A stretch of DNA of 41,547 nt from NCBI GenBank assembly GCA_022824205.1, contig JAJEAI010000159.1:1-41547 (forward strand), in the 5' to 3' direction. The first letter of the stretch is position 1. Every line of letters begins with the position of its first letter. A program made the translations under genes and the position numbers. The notes beneath the pieces are model-generated. The model was not told the origin of the DNA and ran no database searches. It saw only the letters and a program-made list of their open reading frames with translations. Positions 15,686 through 24,700 of this stretch are shown piece after piece. This stretch comes from Candidatus Binatia bacterium. Lineage in GTDB: Bacteria > Desulfobacterota > Binatia > UBA9968 > JAJDTQ01.

Positions 15686-17263
15686 TCACATTCCCCACAC
15701 GTAGATCTCGGTCCCGCCGCACGATTCGCGCCGGCAGTATACCTTGTCCTCCCACCGTCCGTCGCCGCGGTCGAAGATGACGAGATGGCCGGCTTCCGCG
15801 CCGCAGCGATCCATGTACGCCGCGGTTTGCCGCAGCCCCTCGCTCACCGTACGCTCCAGGCTCTTGCGCAGAATCTTGCACTCGATCACGAACTTCCGCG
15901 TCCGCCCGTCCAGCGGCCAGATGATGAGCAGGTCGGTGCGCCCTCGGCCAAGCCCGTATTCCCGCTCGATGCGGCCGCCGCCGTTGACGATGCGCTGCAG
16001 AAAAGCCTGCAGGAGGAGTTGCGGCCCCGCTTCCTGGTAGTCGAAACGCCGGACCCAGTGCTCCGAGTGCTCCCGGAAGAACGCCTGGAACGCGGTCAGC
16101 AGCGCCACCACGTCGAGCCCGCCGTCGGCATCGATGTACCAGGCCGTGTCCTGCACCAACCCTTCTTGCGCCGCAACCGTCAACTCGCGCGGCACCACCT
16201 CGGCGTAAATCGGGTTGGCGATGCGCAGGGGTGTGTCGAATGCCACCAGCCCCAGGTCGCGCACGTGCTCGAGATCACGCGCCGTGAACTCCCGCTCGTC
16301 CCCGCCGCTCAGCAGCGGCTCAACCACGCGCCGCACCCGCTCCTCTTGCAGCTTGTCCGCCAACTGGTCCAGGTGCGTCTCGCGGCGCGCGATGAGTTGC
16401 TCCTGCGCCTCGTCAATGTCGTCCGCCGTGATCGACCGACCACGGTCGCGCCCGCTCGGATTGCGGAAGCATGTCTGGGCGGCGAGGGCGTTGACGAGCC
16501 ACGGCTGCCCCTGCGACTGCGTCCAGACCCGTTGCAGAGCGCCCTCGGTGAACACCTGTCCCGTCTCCTCGGTGTGCTGCGCGAGCAGCGCCCGCACCTC
16601 GTCCTGCGAGAAATCGCCGAGCCGCAGCGATTCGGCCTTGACGTTGAAGGCGCTGCCGCCGGCGATGATCGTTTTCTCGGAACCTGAGTGGATGCGGTAA
16701 TCGCGCACGTCGCGCACGCCGCACAGGACAACGCTCTGTGGGAAGCCTTCCGGGCGCAGGACGTAGCCCGCTCGCAACTGCCGCAGCACCGACAGCAGCG
16801 TGTCGCCCACGAGCGCGTCGATCTCGTCGATGAGCAGGACCAAGGGTCTCGGGTCGGCCTGTGCCCAGCGGCTCAGGACCTCCTTGAAGGCGTCGTCGGG
16901 ACCGGCTTCTTCCAGGACGCCGAGCCGGATATCGGCCACGAATTCGTCCCGAAGCGCAAAGCGGGCTTGCAGCGCCAGATCATTGAGAATCGCTCGCATC
17001 GCCCGTGGCACGTCTTCCCGTCCCGCCTGCCCGACCTCCACGTTGATGTACACACCGCGGTAGTCGCCCTCGGCGCCGCTGTTCAGCCGGTCGCGCAGCG
17101 CCAGGAGGGCGGAGGTCTTGCCCGTCTGGCGTGGGGCGTGCAGGACGAAGTAGCGTTTGTCATGAATGAGCGTCCGGACTTCGTTGAAGTTCAGCCGCTC
17201 CAGGGGCGGGAGGCTATAGTGGTCCGCAGGAACGACCGGACCGGTGGTGTTGAAGAACCGCAT
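15686..17263 (-). CDS. AAA ATPase with C-terminal PD-(D/E)XK nuclease-like domain
   Basis: A 525-residue protein. The N-terminal AAA module has Walker A HAPRQTGKTSAL at about residues 44-55 and Walker B PLVLLIDEIDALVGD at about 134-148, followed by a sensor segment VVLCGVRDVRDYR. A winged-helix-like middle part spans about 270-370. The last 100 residues contain GLGRGRTDLLIIWPLDGR and then KFVIECKILR, the D...ExK pattern of a PD-(D/E)XK nuclease fold. Related proteins are widespread in bacteria, often recorded as AAA-like domain proteins of unknown role, and are suspected of acting on DNA or in conflict systems. Intact from the ATG at 17263. It converges with the cyclodeaminase gene and is divergent from nth; no partner gene is obvious. 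Confidence 0.8.
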   Translation of the reverse strand: MRFFNTTGPVVPADHYSLPPLERLNFNEVRTLIHDKRYFVLHAPRQTGKTSALLALRDRLNSGAEGDYRGVYINVEVGQAGREDVPRAMRAILNDLALQARFALRDEFVADIRLGVLEEAGPDDAFKEVLSRWAQADPRPLVLLIDEIDALVGDTLLSVLRQLRAGYVLRPEGFPQSVVLCGVRDVRDYRIHSGSEKTIIAGGSAFNVKAESLRLGDFSQDEVRALLAQHTEETGQVFTEGALQRVWTQSQGQPWLVNALAAQTCFRNPSGRDRGRSITADDIDEAQEQLIARRETHLDQLADKLQEERVRRVVEPLLSGGDEREFTARDLEHVRDLGLVAFDTPLRIANPIYAEVVPRELTVAAQEGLVQDTAWYIDADGGLDVVALLTAFQAFFREHSEHWVRRFDYQEAGPQLLLQAFLQRIVNGGGRIEREYGLGRGRTDLLIIWPLDGRTRKFVIECKILRKSLERTVSEGLRQTAAYMDRCGAEAGHLVIFDRGDGRWEDKVYCRRESCGGTEIYVWGM

Positions 17264-17388
17264 GCGCGCAGTATATCAGGCGCAAGGACGCGTCGTGAGG
17301 GTTTCAGGTTGTTGAACACCCTTGTCCGGGAACGCTAGACTGTGAGGCTCGCATCGGCGGCGGAGTTCGAAGGTCCCCGAGTAATCCC

Positions 17389-18027
17389 GTGAACCGGCAG
17401 AAGCGCATCGCCATTTACACGCGGCTTCGAGAGCGCAACCCGAATCCCTCCACCGAACTGGATTGGGTGGACCCTTTCGAGCTGCTGGTCGCCGTGGTGC
17501 TGTCGGCCCAGGCTACCGACGTGAGCGTCAACAAGGCCACGGCCGAGCTGTTCCCGGTGGCCAACAGACCCGAGAAGATCCTCAAGCTGGGCGTCAACCG
17601 GCTCAAGCGCTACATCCGCACCATCGGCCTGTTCAACAGCAAGGCCGAGAACATCATCAAGACCTGTCGAATCCTTATCGACGAGCACAGCGGCCAAGTG
17701 CCGCGCACCCGCGAGGCCCTGGAAAAGCTCCCCGGCGTGGGCCGTAAGACCGCCAACGTCATCCTCAACACCGCCTTCGGCGAACCCACCATCGCCGTGG
17801 ACACGCACATCTTCCGAGTCGCCAACCGCACGCGCATGGCGCGCGGGAAGAACCCTCTGGAGGTGGAGACGCGCCTCACCCGGCTGACGCCCCCGGAGTT
17901 CCGCAAGGACGCCCACCACTGGCTCATCCTCCACGGCCGCTACGTCTGCAAGGCGCGCAAGCCCGAGTGCCCGGGCTGCGTAATCGCCGACCTGTGCGAG
18001 TTCCCGGACAAGACCGTCGCGGATTGA
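17389..18027 (+). CDS. nth: Endonuclease III
   Basis: A 212-residue DNA glycosylase/AP lyase for oxidised pyrimidines. The helix-hairpin-helix LPGVGRKTANVIL supplies the catalytic lysine (in GRKT), and the catalytic aspartate is in VDTHIFRVANR. The C-terminal 4Fe-4S loop is complete: CKARKPEC, PGC and VIADLC give the C-x6-C-x2-C-x5-C spacing. The length matches the E. coli enzyme (211). The start is a GTG at 17389; the MNRQKR beginning matches Nth homologues, although no strong ribosome site is visible. The gene is alone, with a 600-bp largely non-coding stretch after it. Confidence 0.96.
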   Translation: MNRQKRIAIYTRLRERNPNPSTELDWVDPFELLVAVVLSAQATDVSVNKATAELFPVANRPEKILKLGVNRLKRYIRTIGLFNSKAENIIKTCRILIDEHSGQVPRTREALEKLPGVGRKTANVILNTAFGEPTIAVDTHIFRVANRTRMARGKNPLEVETRLTRLTPPEFRKDAHHWLILHGRYVCKARKPECPGCVIADLCEFPDKTVAD

Positions 18028-18219
18028 TCTCGGACTTCAGCGCACAGCAGGACACCGCAGTGGGACCCCGCACGTACTCTCAACTACTCCACCGCTTGGA
18101 ACAGACAGACTTCACACGCGAACAAAGCAGGGCGTTGGCAAAGTCGGGAGGCAAAGAGGGCATGTCGAGCATTGAGATGGAATGCCCATCATGAACCAAT
18201 AGTAGGGTTCCAGGTCTCT
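18028..18219. other. Intergenic stretch after nth, left of MITE
   Basis: Together with 18381-18624 this is a 600-bp stretch without a supportable gene apart from the MITE-like element in its middle. On the minus strand there are two short frames (a 35-codon one starting at 18599 and a frame through 18480-18380) with fair initiation signals, but no recognisable family and a frame change between them. They may be debris of a gene interrupted by the element. Confidence 0.35.
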
Positions 18220-18380
18220 AGTGTCCTGTCCCGTATAAAACGTCATGAATCTGCTTGTCCTTTTCGCCGTCGGCTGCGTTGCTCCTCCTCGCGTGGTAGG
18301 GGCCACTGCTCGTCGTCGCTCCTTGCCGACGACAAAAAGTCCTGCGCATCTTCACGACGTTTTATACGGGACAGGACACT
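18220..18380. mobile_element. MITE-like element with perfect terminal inverted repeats
   Basis: The ends are a perfect 27-bp inverted repeat when the bounding CT/AG is included: 18218-18244 starts CTAGTGTCCTGTCCCGTA, and 18356-18382 is its exact reverse complement. The 161-bp element has no ORF for a transposase. TA borders GTGTCC on both sides, as in IS630/Tc1-type elements. Alternatively, AGGTCTC stands before (18212-18218) and after (18381-18387) the element and could be a 7-8 bp target duplication. The core has GCCGTCGGCTGCGTTG, CTCGCGTGGT and CCTTGCCGACGAC, which recur in decayed form at 36640-36816 and 40094-40262. Non-autonomous transposition is inferred. Confidence 0.75.
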
Positions 18381-18624
18381 AGGTCTCGGTTGGAGGCGGC
18401 TCCAACGACACAAAGAACTCTGCGCTTTCTCGCAGGCCATGCGCAGGCTGGAGGAGTTGTTCAGCAGGTTTTGGAACATCTCTCCTCCGCTCACGATCTT
18501 GGCGGAGCCTTCCACGAAACCTCAATCTGCCTAACCATGTGCTCCGCGTCAAGGTGCTTCGACAGGTCGCGGATGCCGCGCTGAAGTTTCTGAGGCATGC
18601 GGGCCAGTATACCTTGCCTGCGCG
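18381..18624. other. Intergenic stretch right of MITE
   Basis: No gene can be supported. It ends in GCCAGTATACCTTG just beyond the CoA transferase stop; a similar string GCAGTATACCTTG occurs at 15732-15744 within the ATPase gene end, which may be chance. See the entry at 18028 for small frames on the minus strand. Confidence 0.3.
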
Positions 18625-19788
18625 TCACCGGATGACTGCGGCAATGCGCAACTCCGCCAGATCTGCCTCGCCGAGCCCCAGCAGGCCGCCAAGCACCTCG
18701 TCGGTATGCTGGCCGATGGCGGGGGCGTCGCCGTGGATGGACGCCGGCGTTCGCGACATGTGGATCCACGGCGCCAGAAGCGTCGTCGGGCCGGCGGTGG
18801 GATGGTCACGTTCGGTGAAGGCATTGCGGGCCTTGATGTGGGGGTCTTCCAGGACCTCGGCCTTGGACAGCACCGGTGCGCCGAAGTAGCCAAGGTCGCG
18901 CACGGAATCCCAGATCTCCTGCCGGGTGCGGGTACCCGCCCAGTCCCGGACGATCTCATCCAACTCGTCCTTGTGCTTCCGGCGGACCGCCGCGGCGGCG
19001 AAACGCGCATCCGTCGCCAGCTCCGGCCGCCCCATCCTCTCAGCCAACCGGCCCCAGCCACCGTCATCCAGGTGCGGTATCCGCAGCGTGAAGTAGCCGT
19101 CCGCCACCTCCATGGGCGTGTTGCCCACCATGTTGCCGGTGAAGTGCTCGTGCATGGAGCTGACCATAAAGCCCAGCACCGCCTCCTGCATGGACACCAC
19201 GATCCTCTGACCCTCGCCGGTGCGCTCGCGCGCGTGGAGGGCGGCGAGGATGCCCACGGTCATGCTCACCCCGGCAGCCTCGTCGCCGATGCCGAGTGAC
19301 TTGGTACCCTTGGCGCCGGCGTACTCCCAAGCCGTGTGGGTCCAGCCGGTTATGCTGTTGTTGGTGGCGGCGGTGTTGCCGTAATCGGCGTAGGGTCCCC
19401 ACTCGCCGTAGCCGCGGGAGCAGGCGTAGATCAGCCGCGGGTTGACGTCCTTTACCGAGTCGTAGTCCAGCCCGAAACGCTCCATGGTGCCCTTCTGGTA
19501 GTTCTCCACCAGCACGTCCGCCCGCGCGATGAGCCCGCGCGCCAGCTCGACGCCGCGTTCGCTCTTCAGGTTCAACACCACGCTCTTCTTGTTGACGTTG
19601 ATCCACAGGAACTCGTAGCCGTCCTTGCCCGCGTCCGGCGCCATCCAGGACCGGCGGAAATTGTCCCCCTGTGGCGGCTCGATCTTGATGACCTCGGCCC
19701 CCAGGTGCCCCAGCAACATGGTGCAGAAGGGACCGTTCAGCGCGTGGGTAAAGTCCACCACGCGGATGTCGTTCAGGGGGCCGGGCAT
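18625..19788 (-). CDS. Class III (CaiB/BaiF) CoA transferase
   Basis: A 387-residue family III CoA transferase. The N-terminus is typical (IRVVDFTHALNGPFCTMLLG, then HLGAEVIKIEPPQGD at about residues 28-42), followed by NVNKKSVVLNLKSERG and the DVLVENYQKGTMERFGLDY signature at about 92-110. The catalytic aspartate is probably the one in SLGIGDEAAG near residue 169, which matches Asp169 of formyl-CoA transferase. The protein moves CoA between two carboxylic acids; the substrate is not predictable. Length fits the family (380-410). GGAAAGGAGCG precedes the ATG at 19788. It is monocistronic as far as can be seen, and could activate an acid for the pathways on either side. Confidence 0.9.
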   Translation of the reverse strand: MPGPLNDIRVVDFTHALNGPFCTMLLGHLGAEVIKIEPPQGDNFRRSWMAPDAGKDGYEFLWINVNKKSVVLNLKSERGVELARGLIARADVLVENYQKGTMERFGLDYDSVKDVNPRLIYACSRGYGEWGPYADYGNTAATNNSITGWTHTAWEYAGAKGTKSLGIGDEAAGVSMTVGILAALHARERTGEGQRIVVSMQEAVLGFMVSSMHEHFTGNMVGNTPMEVADGYFTLRIPHLDDGGWGRLAERMGRPELATDARFAAAAVRRKHKDELDEIVRDWAGTRTRQEIWDSVRDLGYFGAPVLSKAEVLEDPHIKARNAFTERDHPTAGPTTLLAPWIHMSRTPASIHGDAPAIGQHTDEVLGGLLGLGEADLAELRIAAVIR

Positions 19789-19974
19789 GGTTCGCTCCTT
19801 TCCGTGGCCGTGGTCTCACGGCCTGGTGCAAGATCAAGGGAATTTCACCGGCAACCCGCAGCCTCCGCACGAGACTGCCACGCTGATCGGGCACGGGGCC
19901 AGCGCGCCGGTCGGAATGACGGCGATGCCGTCGCCGCCGCAGAAACCGGGAGCGAAGCCGCGGTGATCCCGCTT

Positions 19975-20240
19975 CGAAGGAACTCATGGTACGCAGCCTG
20001 ACTCGGGATATCCGGCCTGCGCCGGTGTGGCGGGTGATGTCATCGGCGAGCACCGCCGAGCCGTCAGTATGAACTGTCCGGGACTGCGACCCGGTCCACT
20101 TCACGCCGGACATGGTTCCAGATGGCAGGCTCGATCTGCCACTCGTCGATCAGTCGCGGCCTGTCTCCGGCCAGCACCGGTTTGGGATCGATGGCCACGG
20201 CTTGACGAGCGTCCTCGTCGATGTCGCAACCAGCCATTTG
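19975..20240 (-). pseudogene. Remnant of a DUF4143 ATPase with multiple frameshifts
   Basis: Three frames in succession encode pieces of one DUF4143 ATPase. The first gives ARQAVAIDPKPVLAGD and the Walker B region RLIDEWQIEPAIWNHVRREVD (two adjacent pieces, about 20210-20087). A second frame then gives GQFILT, and a third gives GSAVLADDITRHTGAGRISR through MSSFEAG (to about 19975). Those pieces join in the exact order of the family consensus, so at least two frameshifts have broken the gene. Neither the P-loop nor the DUF4143 core and nuclease-like end can be found on either side. This is a dead fragment, distinct from the subfamily of the other copies in the window. Confidence 0.75.
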
Positions 20241-20369
20241 TAACTGAGCGAACCAGCGATTTGCAACATTTGTAGCCCGTGATTTGTGAACCTGTGCGCG
20301 GGGTCGCCTTGCTGCCGTCCCCACTTCGTCCTTCCCGCCAAATTCAAGGCGCCCGCGCACGCTCCTCGA

Positions 20370-20398
20370 TTGACATGCATCCCGGTAACACTTACCCT
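20370..20398 (+). promoter_or_regulatory. Likely promoter of the bicupin gene
   Basis: A consensus TTGACA (20370-20375) is followed after 17 bp by TACCCT (20393-20398), a weak -10. Transcription would start near 20405 and give a short leader carrying the GAGGAAAGAGG ribosome site before the GTG at 20428. Confidence 0.45.
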
Positions 20399-20427
20399 CC
20401 CCACAACTCGAGGAAAGAGGCGATACC

Positions 20428-21663
20428 GTGACCATACCCACCCAACCCCTGGACCCGGAGAAACAGCCCGCGCTCGTGCGCGTCGACTCCTACGCCGAGT
20501 GGCGCGAACGCGAAGGGGCGCCGCTCGTGGGTGGCATCTTTATCGAAGACATGAAGGCGGTGGAGGTGGGGCCGTGGCCGCGCAAGGGCGACGGCGTCAA
20601 GGGCGCCCTATGCTACCTCGACGGCGACAACGGCGGCGACGAGCACATCGTCGAGCTGCCGCCCGGCGGCTACACCGCGCCGCTGCGGCACATGTACACC
20701 GAGGCCATCTACGTGGTGTCGGGCCACGGTTCCTGCTCGGTGTGGCGCGAGGGCGGCGCCAAGCAGACCTTCGAGTGGGGTCCCGGCAGCTACTTCGTAC
20801 CGCCCACCAACGCTTGGCACCAGTTCTTCAACGCCAGCCTGTCCCAGCCGGCGCGCTGGTTCTCGGTCACCGACCTGCCCCAGATCTTCCGGCAGTGGAA
20901 CAGCGAACACTTCATCTTCAACAACACCTACGACTTCGACGACCGCTACCAGGGCGAGCCGGACTACTTCAGCGCCGAGGCCAAGCTCTACAAGGGCCGT
21001 GTGTGGGAGACCAACTTCATCCCGGACATACGCAAGCTGCCGCTGTACGAGTGGAAGAGCCGTGGCGGCGGCGGCACCAACGCCTTCATGGTCATGGGCT
21101 CCGGGCTGATGGAGTCCCACGTATCCCGCTTCGAATCGGGCTACTACAAGAAGTCCCACCGTCACGGCCCGGGCGCGCACCTCTACATCATCGAGGGCGA
21201 GGGCTACGTGCTCGCCCAGCGCGGCAACGAGGAGCGCATTCGCTGCGACTGGAAGGAAGGCAGCCTCTACCTCTCCGGCGCGGGCCAGGGGTTGTGGCTG
21301 CACCAGCACTTCAACGTCGGCGCCACCCCCGCCACCTACCTGGTGATGAACCAAGGCCTTTCACGCAAGTATGCGGTGAACCGCTGGCAGGCTCTGGAAT
21401 CCACGGTGCTCCGCACCGGCGAGGTCAGCGGCAAGAAGGGCGGCTACCAAGTGGAGTACGAGGACGAGGACCCCGAAGTCCACCGCATCTTCGAGGAAGA
21501 GTTGCGCCAACGTGGCATCACCTGCCGCATGAAGAGCATGGTGCCGTGGTGCACGGGCGTGGCGGGCGCGGAAGCCATCAAGGTCCAGTTCCCCGACGAG
21601 CACGGCAACATGCCCGGCGAGCAGGGCAACCTACCTGACGAGCAAGGGAGTTTCATCGACTAA
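20428..21663 (+). CDS. Bicupin domain protein
   Basis: A 411-residue protein with two cupin modules. In the first, YTAPLRHMYTEAIYVVSGHG (about residues 83-102) supplies the HxxxxE-type metal site and FVPPTNAWHQFF the second motif histidine. In the second, KKSHRHGPGAHLYIIEGEG (about 250-268) is followed by WLHQHFNVG near residue 292. Both metal sites look intact, so a dioxygenase, decarboxylase or isomerase role on a small acid is plausible; the architecture resembles gentisate-dioxygenase-like bicupins but is not a clear match. The start is GTG with GAGGAAAGAGG upstream. An odd C-terminal tail contains a short internal repeat (MPGEQGNLPDEQG) rich in Gly, Glu and Pro. It is preceded by its own promoter and is probably a single-gene unit. 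Confidence 0.8.
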   Translation: MTIPTQPLDPEKQPALVRVDSYAEWREREGAPLVGGIFIEDMKAVEVGPWPRKGDGVKGALCYLDGDNGGDEHIVELPPGGYTAPLRHMYTEAIYVVSGHGSCSVWREGGAKQTFEWGPGSYFVPPTNAWHQFFNASLSQPARWFSVTDLPQIFRQWNSEHFIFNNTYDFDDRYQGEPDYFSAEAKLYKGRVWETNFIPDIRKLPLYEWKSRGGGGTNAFMVMGSGLMESHVSRFESGYYKKSHRHGPGAHLYIIEGEGYVLAQRGNEERIRCDWKEGSLYLSGAGQGLWLHQHFNVGATPATYLVMNQGLSRKYAVNRWQALESTVLRTGEVSGKKGGYQVEYEDEDPEVHRIFEEELRQRGITCRMKSMVPWCTGVAGAEAIKVQFPDEHGNMPGEQGNLPDEQGSFID

Positions 21664-21684
21664 CGCCGGGCGTGGCGCTTGACC

Positions 21685-21700
21685 CGCGTTGCGAAACGCG
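21685..21700. terminator. Short hairpin after the bicupin gene
   Basis: CGCGTT-GCGA-AACGCG is a perfect 6-bp stem with a 4-base loop, 22 bp after the bicupin stop. No T-run follows, so if it terminates, it is not a classical intrinsic terminator. Confidence 0.3.
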
Positions 21701-21739
21701 AACATCGACCAGTATCGAATAAACGCAGGAAGAAACGAA

Positions 21740-24700
21740 ATGCAACTTCGCAATCGACAAATCCGTCAAGGCATTGGGTTCTTGGCACACTTCATGTTCC
21801 TCGCACTGCTCACCGTCCTTGCTCTCGGCCCTCACGGTCAGGCGCACGCCCAGACGGAGCCCACCCCGGACAACGCCATGGCCATGCGCTGGTGGAATAC
21901 CCTCAATGCCGAGCAGATGGTCGCCGCCCTGTTCGGCGACAGCGCCACCGCCGACGAGCAGACCGCCGCCAAGAAAATGTACGCCGGCTTGGACGCCAAC
22001 ACCAAGCGGCTCGTCAATGAAGCGGCGGAAGACATCTACGGTGACGGCGGCCACGACAGCGTCGGCGCCTGGTGGGAGACCCTGAACTGTGAACTCATGC
22101 GCGTCGCCGCGGGTGACGGCAACACTCACGACCCCGGCAGCCCCTACTGTGCCCACTATCCCGGCTCCGGGGCCGCCAAGCTCCTCGGCGCCACGCAGAA
22201 GGCCCACGTCGACACCGTCGGCCAAGCTCTGCTCGGCCGCTCCGACCCGGGTCTCTTTGTGCCGGACAATGACATGGCCATGCGCTGGTGGAACACACTC
22301 AACGCCGATCAGATGGTCGCCGCCCTGTTCGGCGACAGCGCCACCGCCGACCAGCAAACGGCCGCCAAAAAAATGTATGCCGATCTCGATCCGTCTACCA
22401 GGGAGCTCGTTCATGACGCCACCTCTGCCATCTACGGCGACGGCGGCCACGACAGCGTCGGCGCTTGGTGGGAGACCCTGAACTGTGAACTGATGCGCGT
22501 CGCCGCCGGTGACGGCAACACTCACGACCCCAGCAGCCCCTACTGCGCCCACTATCCCGGCTCCGGGGCCGCCACGCTCCTCGGCGCCATGCAGAAGGAC
22601 CACGTCGACACCGTCGGCCAGGCCCTGCTCGACCGTTCGGACCCTGGCGTGTTCCCGCCGGACAACGCCATGGCCATGCGCTGGTGGAACACACTCAATG
22701 CCGAGCAGATGGTCGCCGCCCTGTTCGGCGACAATGCCACCGCCGACCAACAAACGGCCGCCAAGAAAATGTACGCCGAGCTCGACCCCGAGACCAAGAA
22801 GCTCGTCCATGACGCTACCTACGCCATCTACGGCGACGGCGGGCACGACAGCGTCGGCGCCTGGTGGGAGACCCTGAACTGCGAACTCATGCGCGTCGCC
22901 GCCGGTGACGGCAACACTCATGACCCCAACAGCCCCTACTGCGCCCACTATCCCGGCTCCGGACACGCGCGGATCCTTGGCGATGAGCAGAAGGACCACG
23001 TTGACACCGTCGGCCAAGCCCTGCTCGACCGCTCCGATCCGGGTCTCTTTGTGCCGGACAATGACATGGCCATGCGCTGGTGGAACACACTCAATGCCGA
23101 GCAGATGGTCGCCGCCCTGTTCGGCGACAATGCCACCACCGACCAGCAGACGGCCGCCAAAAAAATGTATGCCGATCTCGATCCGCCTACCAGGGAGCTC
23201 GTTAATGACGCTGCCGCCGAAATCTACGGCGACGGCGGCCACGACAGCGTCGGCGCATGGTGGGAGACCCTGAACTGCGAACTCATGCGTGTCGCCGCCG
23301 GTGACGGCAACACTCACGACCCCAGCAGCCCCTACTGCGCCCACTATCCCGGCTCCGGGGCCGCCAAGCTCCTCGGCGCCATGCAGAAGACTCACGTCGA
23401 CACCGTCGGCATGGCTCTGCTCGACCGCTCCGATCCGGGCGTTTTCCCACCCGTGGGCGAACGCATCCGCAGAGTCGCGCGCGTCCTGGTCCCCGCGGTC
23501 GCGCGCGTGATGCTCTCGAGCACCATGGACGCGGTCAGCCGCCGAGTTGACGGACGTCTTTCGGGATCGGATGTGGACGCGGCGGGCTTGAACCTCGCAG
23601 GGGCGGGAAATCTGCCCGATGCGCTGGCATTCCACGGCAAGGCCGTTCAGGAAGGCGCGGGCCTTGCGCGGCTATTGGCGCGATCGTCCCTCGTCCTGCC
23701 ATTGAACGGAGCCGGCAACCCCGGCGGCCTCACGCTCTGGGGAAGCGGCGACTATCGCAACGTCTCCGGCGCAGGCGACGGCATCGACTGGGAAGGCAAC
23801 GTGGTGAGCGGCCACCTGGGATCCGACGTGATGCTGCGCCGCAATCTACTGGCCGGCCTTTCGCTGTCTTATTCGAAGGGAGCCATCGACTATACCGACC
23901 GCATCGGGGCGGACCCGCGCCAGGGCGAATACAACGCCGACCTGACCAGTCTCAATCCCTACGTGGGGTGGATGCTGGACTCCGGCATCAAGGTGTGGGC
24001 AACGGCTGGCCACGGCTGGGGCAAGGTCAAGCTCACCCACGAGGACTCCGCGGACGAACACGCCAGCGACCTGACCCAGTGGTCCGCGGTGCTGGGCGCT
24101 GCCGGCACTCTGTATTCCAGCGGCGACCGCGCCAAAGGCAGCGAGACCGCCGTGAACCTCAAAGGCGAAGGCGCGCTGGCCCGGGCCGAGGTCCACGAGT
24201 CCGACAACATGGAAGAGATCACCTCCACCGTCACTCGGCTTCGACTGGCGCTGGAAGGAACGCACACCCGGCAACTCGGGGCGGGCGCCGTGCTGACCCC
24301 TTCGCTGGAGCTGGGGGTTCTCGCTGACGGCGGTGACGGGCAGACCGGCACCGGGGTCGAGATCGGGGGCGGCGTCAAGTTCATGGAGGCGTCGCTCGGT
24401 CTCACGGTGGAAGGCCGCGGAAGGGCACTGTTGGGCCACGGCGGAGATGCCGAAGAATGGAGTGTCGGCGGCGCGCTCCGGCTCGATCCCGGCGTTCGCG
24501 GGCAGGGCTGGTCCCTGGGCATCGAGCCATCGTGGGGGCTGTCACAGCGCGGCATGGAAGATCTCTGGCAACAGGGTCTGAGCACGACCGAGGACCGCTC
24601 CGCGGATACCGCCATGCGCGTGGCCGGTGAGTTGGGCTACAACGTGGCGGCGTTCGGTGGACGCGGCCGGATGACGCCTTACGCCGGTTTTCTGGTGTCC

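Noticed and set aside
18380..18600. A small gene interrupted by the MITE on the minus strand
   Set aside because: Joining the flanks after removing the element leaves more than one open frame across the junction, none with a recognisable protein, and the upstream short ORF is in a different frame.
21653..23635. A 660-codon open frame on the minus strand opposite the autotransporter gene
   Set aside because: It is the mirror of the repeat-encoding frame, with the same 132-codon periodicity and low-complexity Gly/Ala/Val composition. The plus strand has the signal peptide, ribosome site and beta-barrel.
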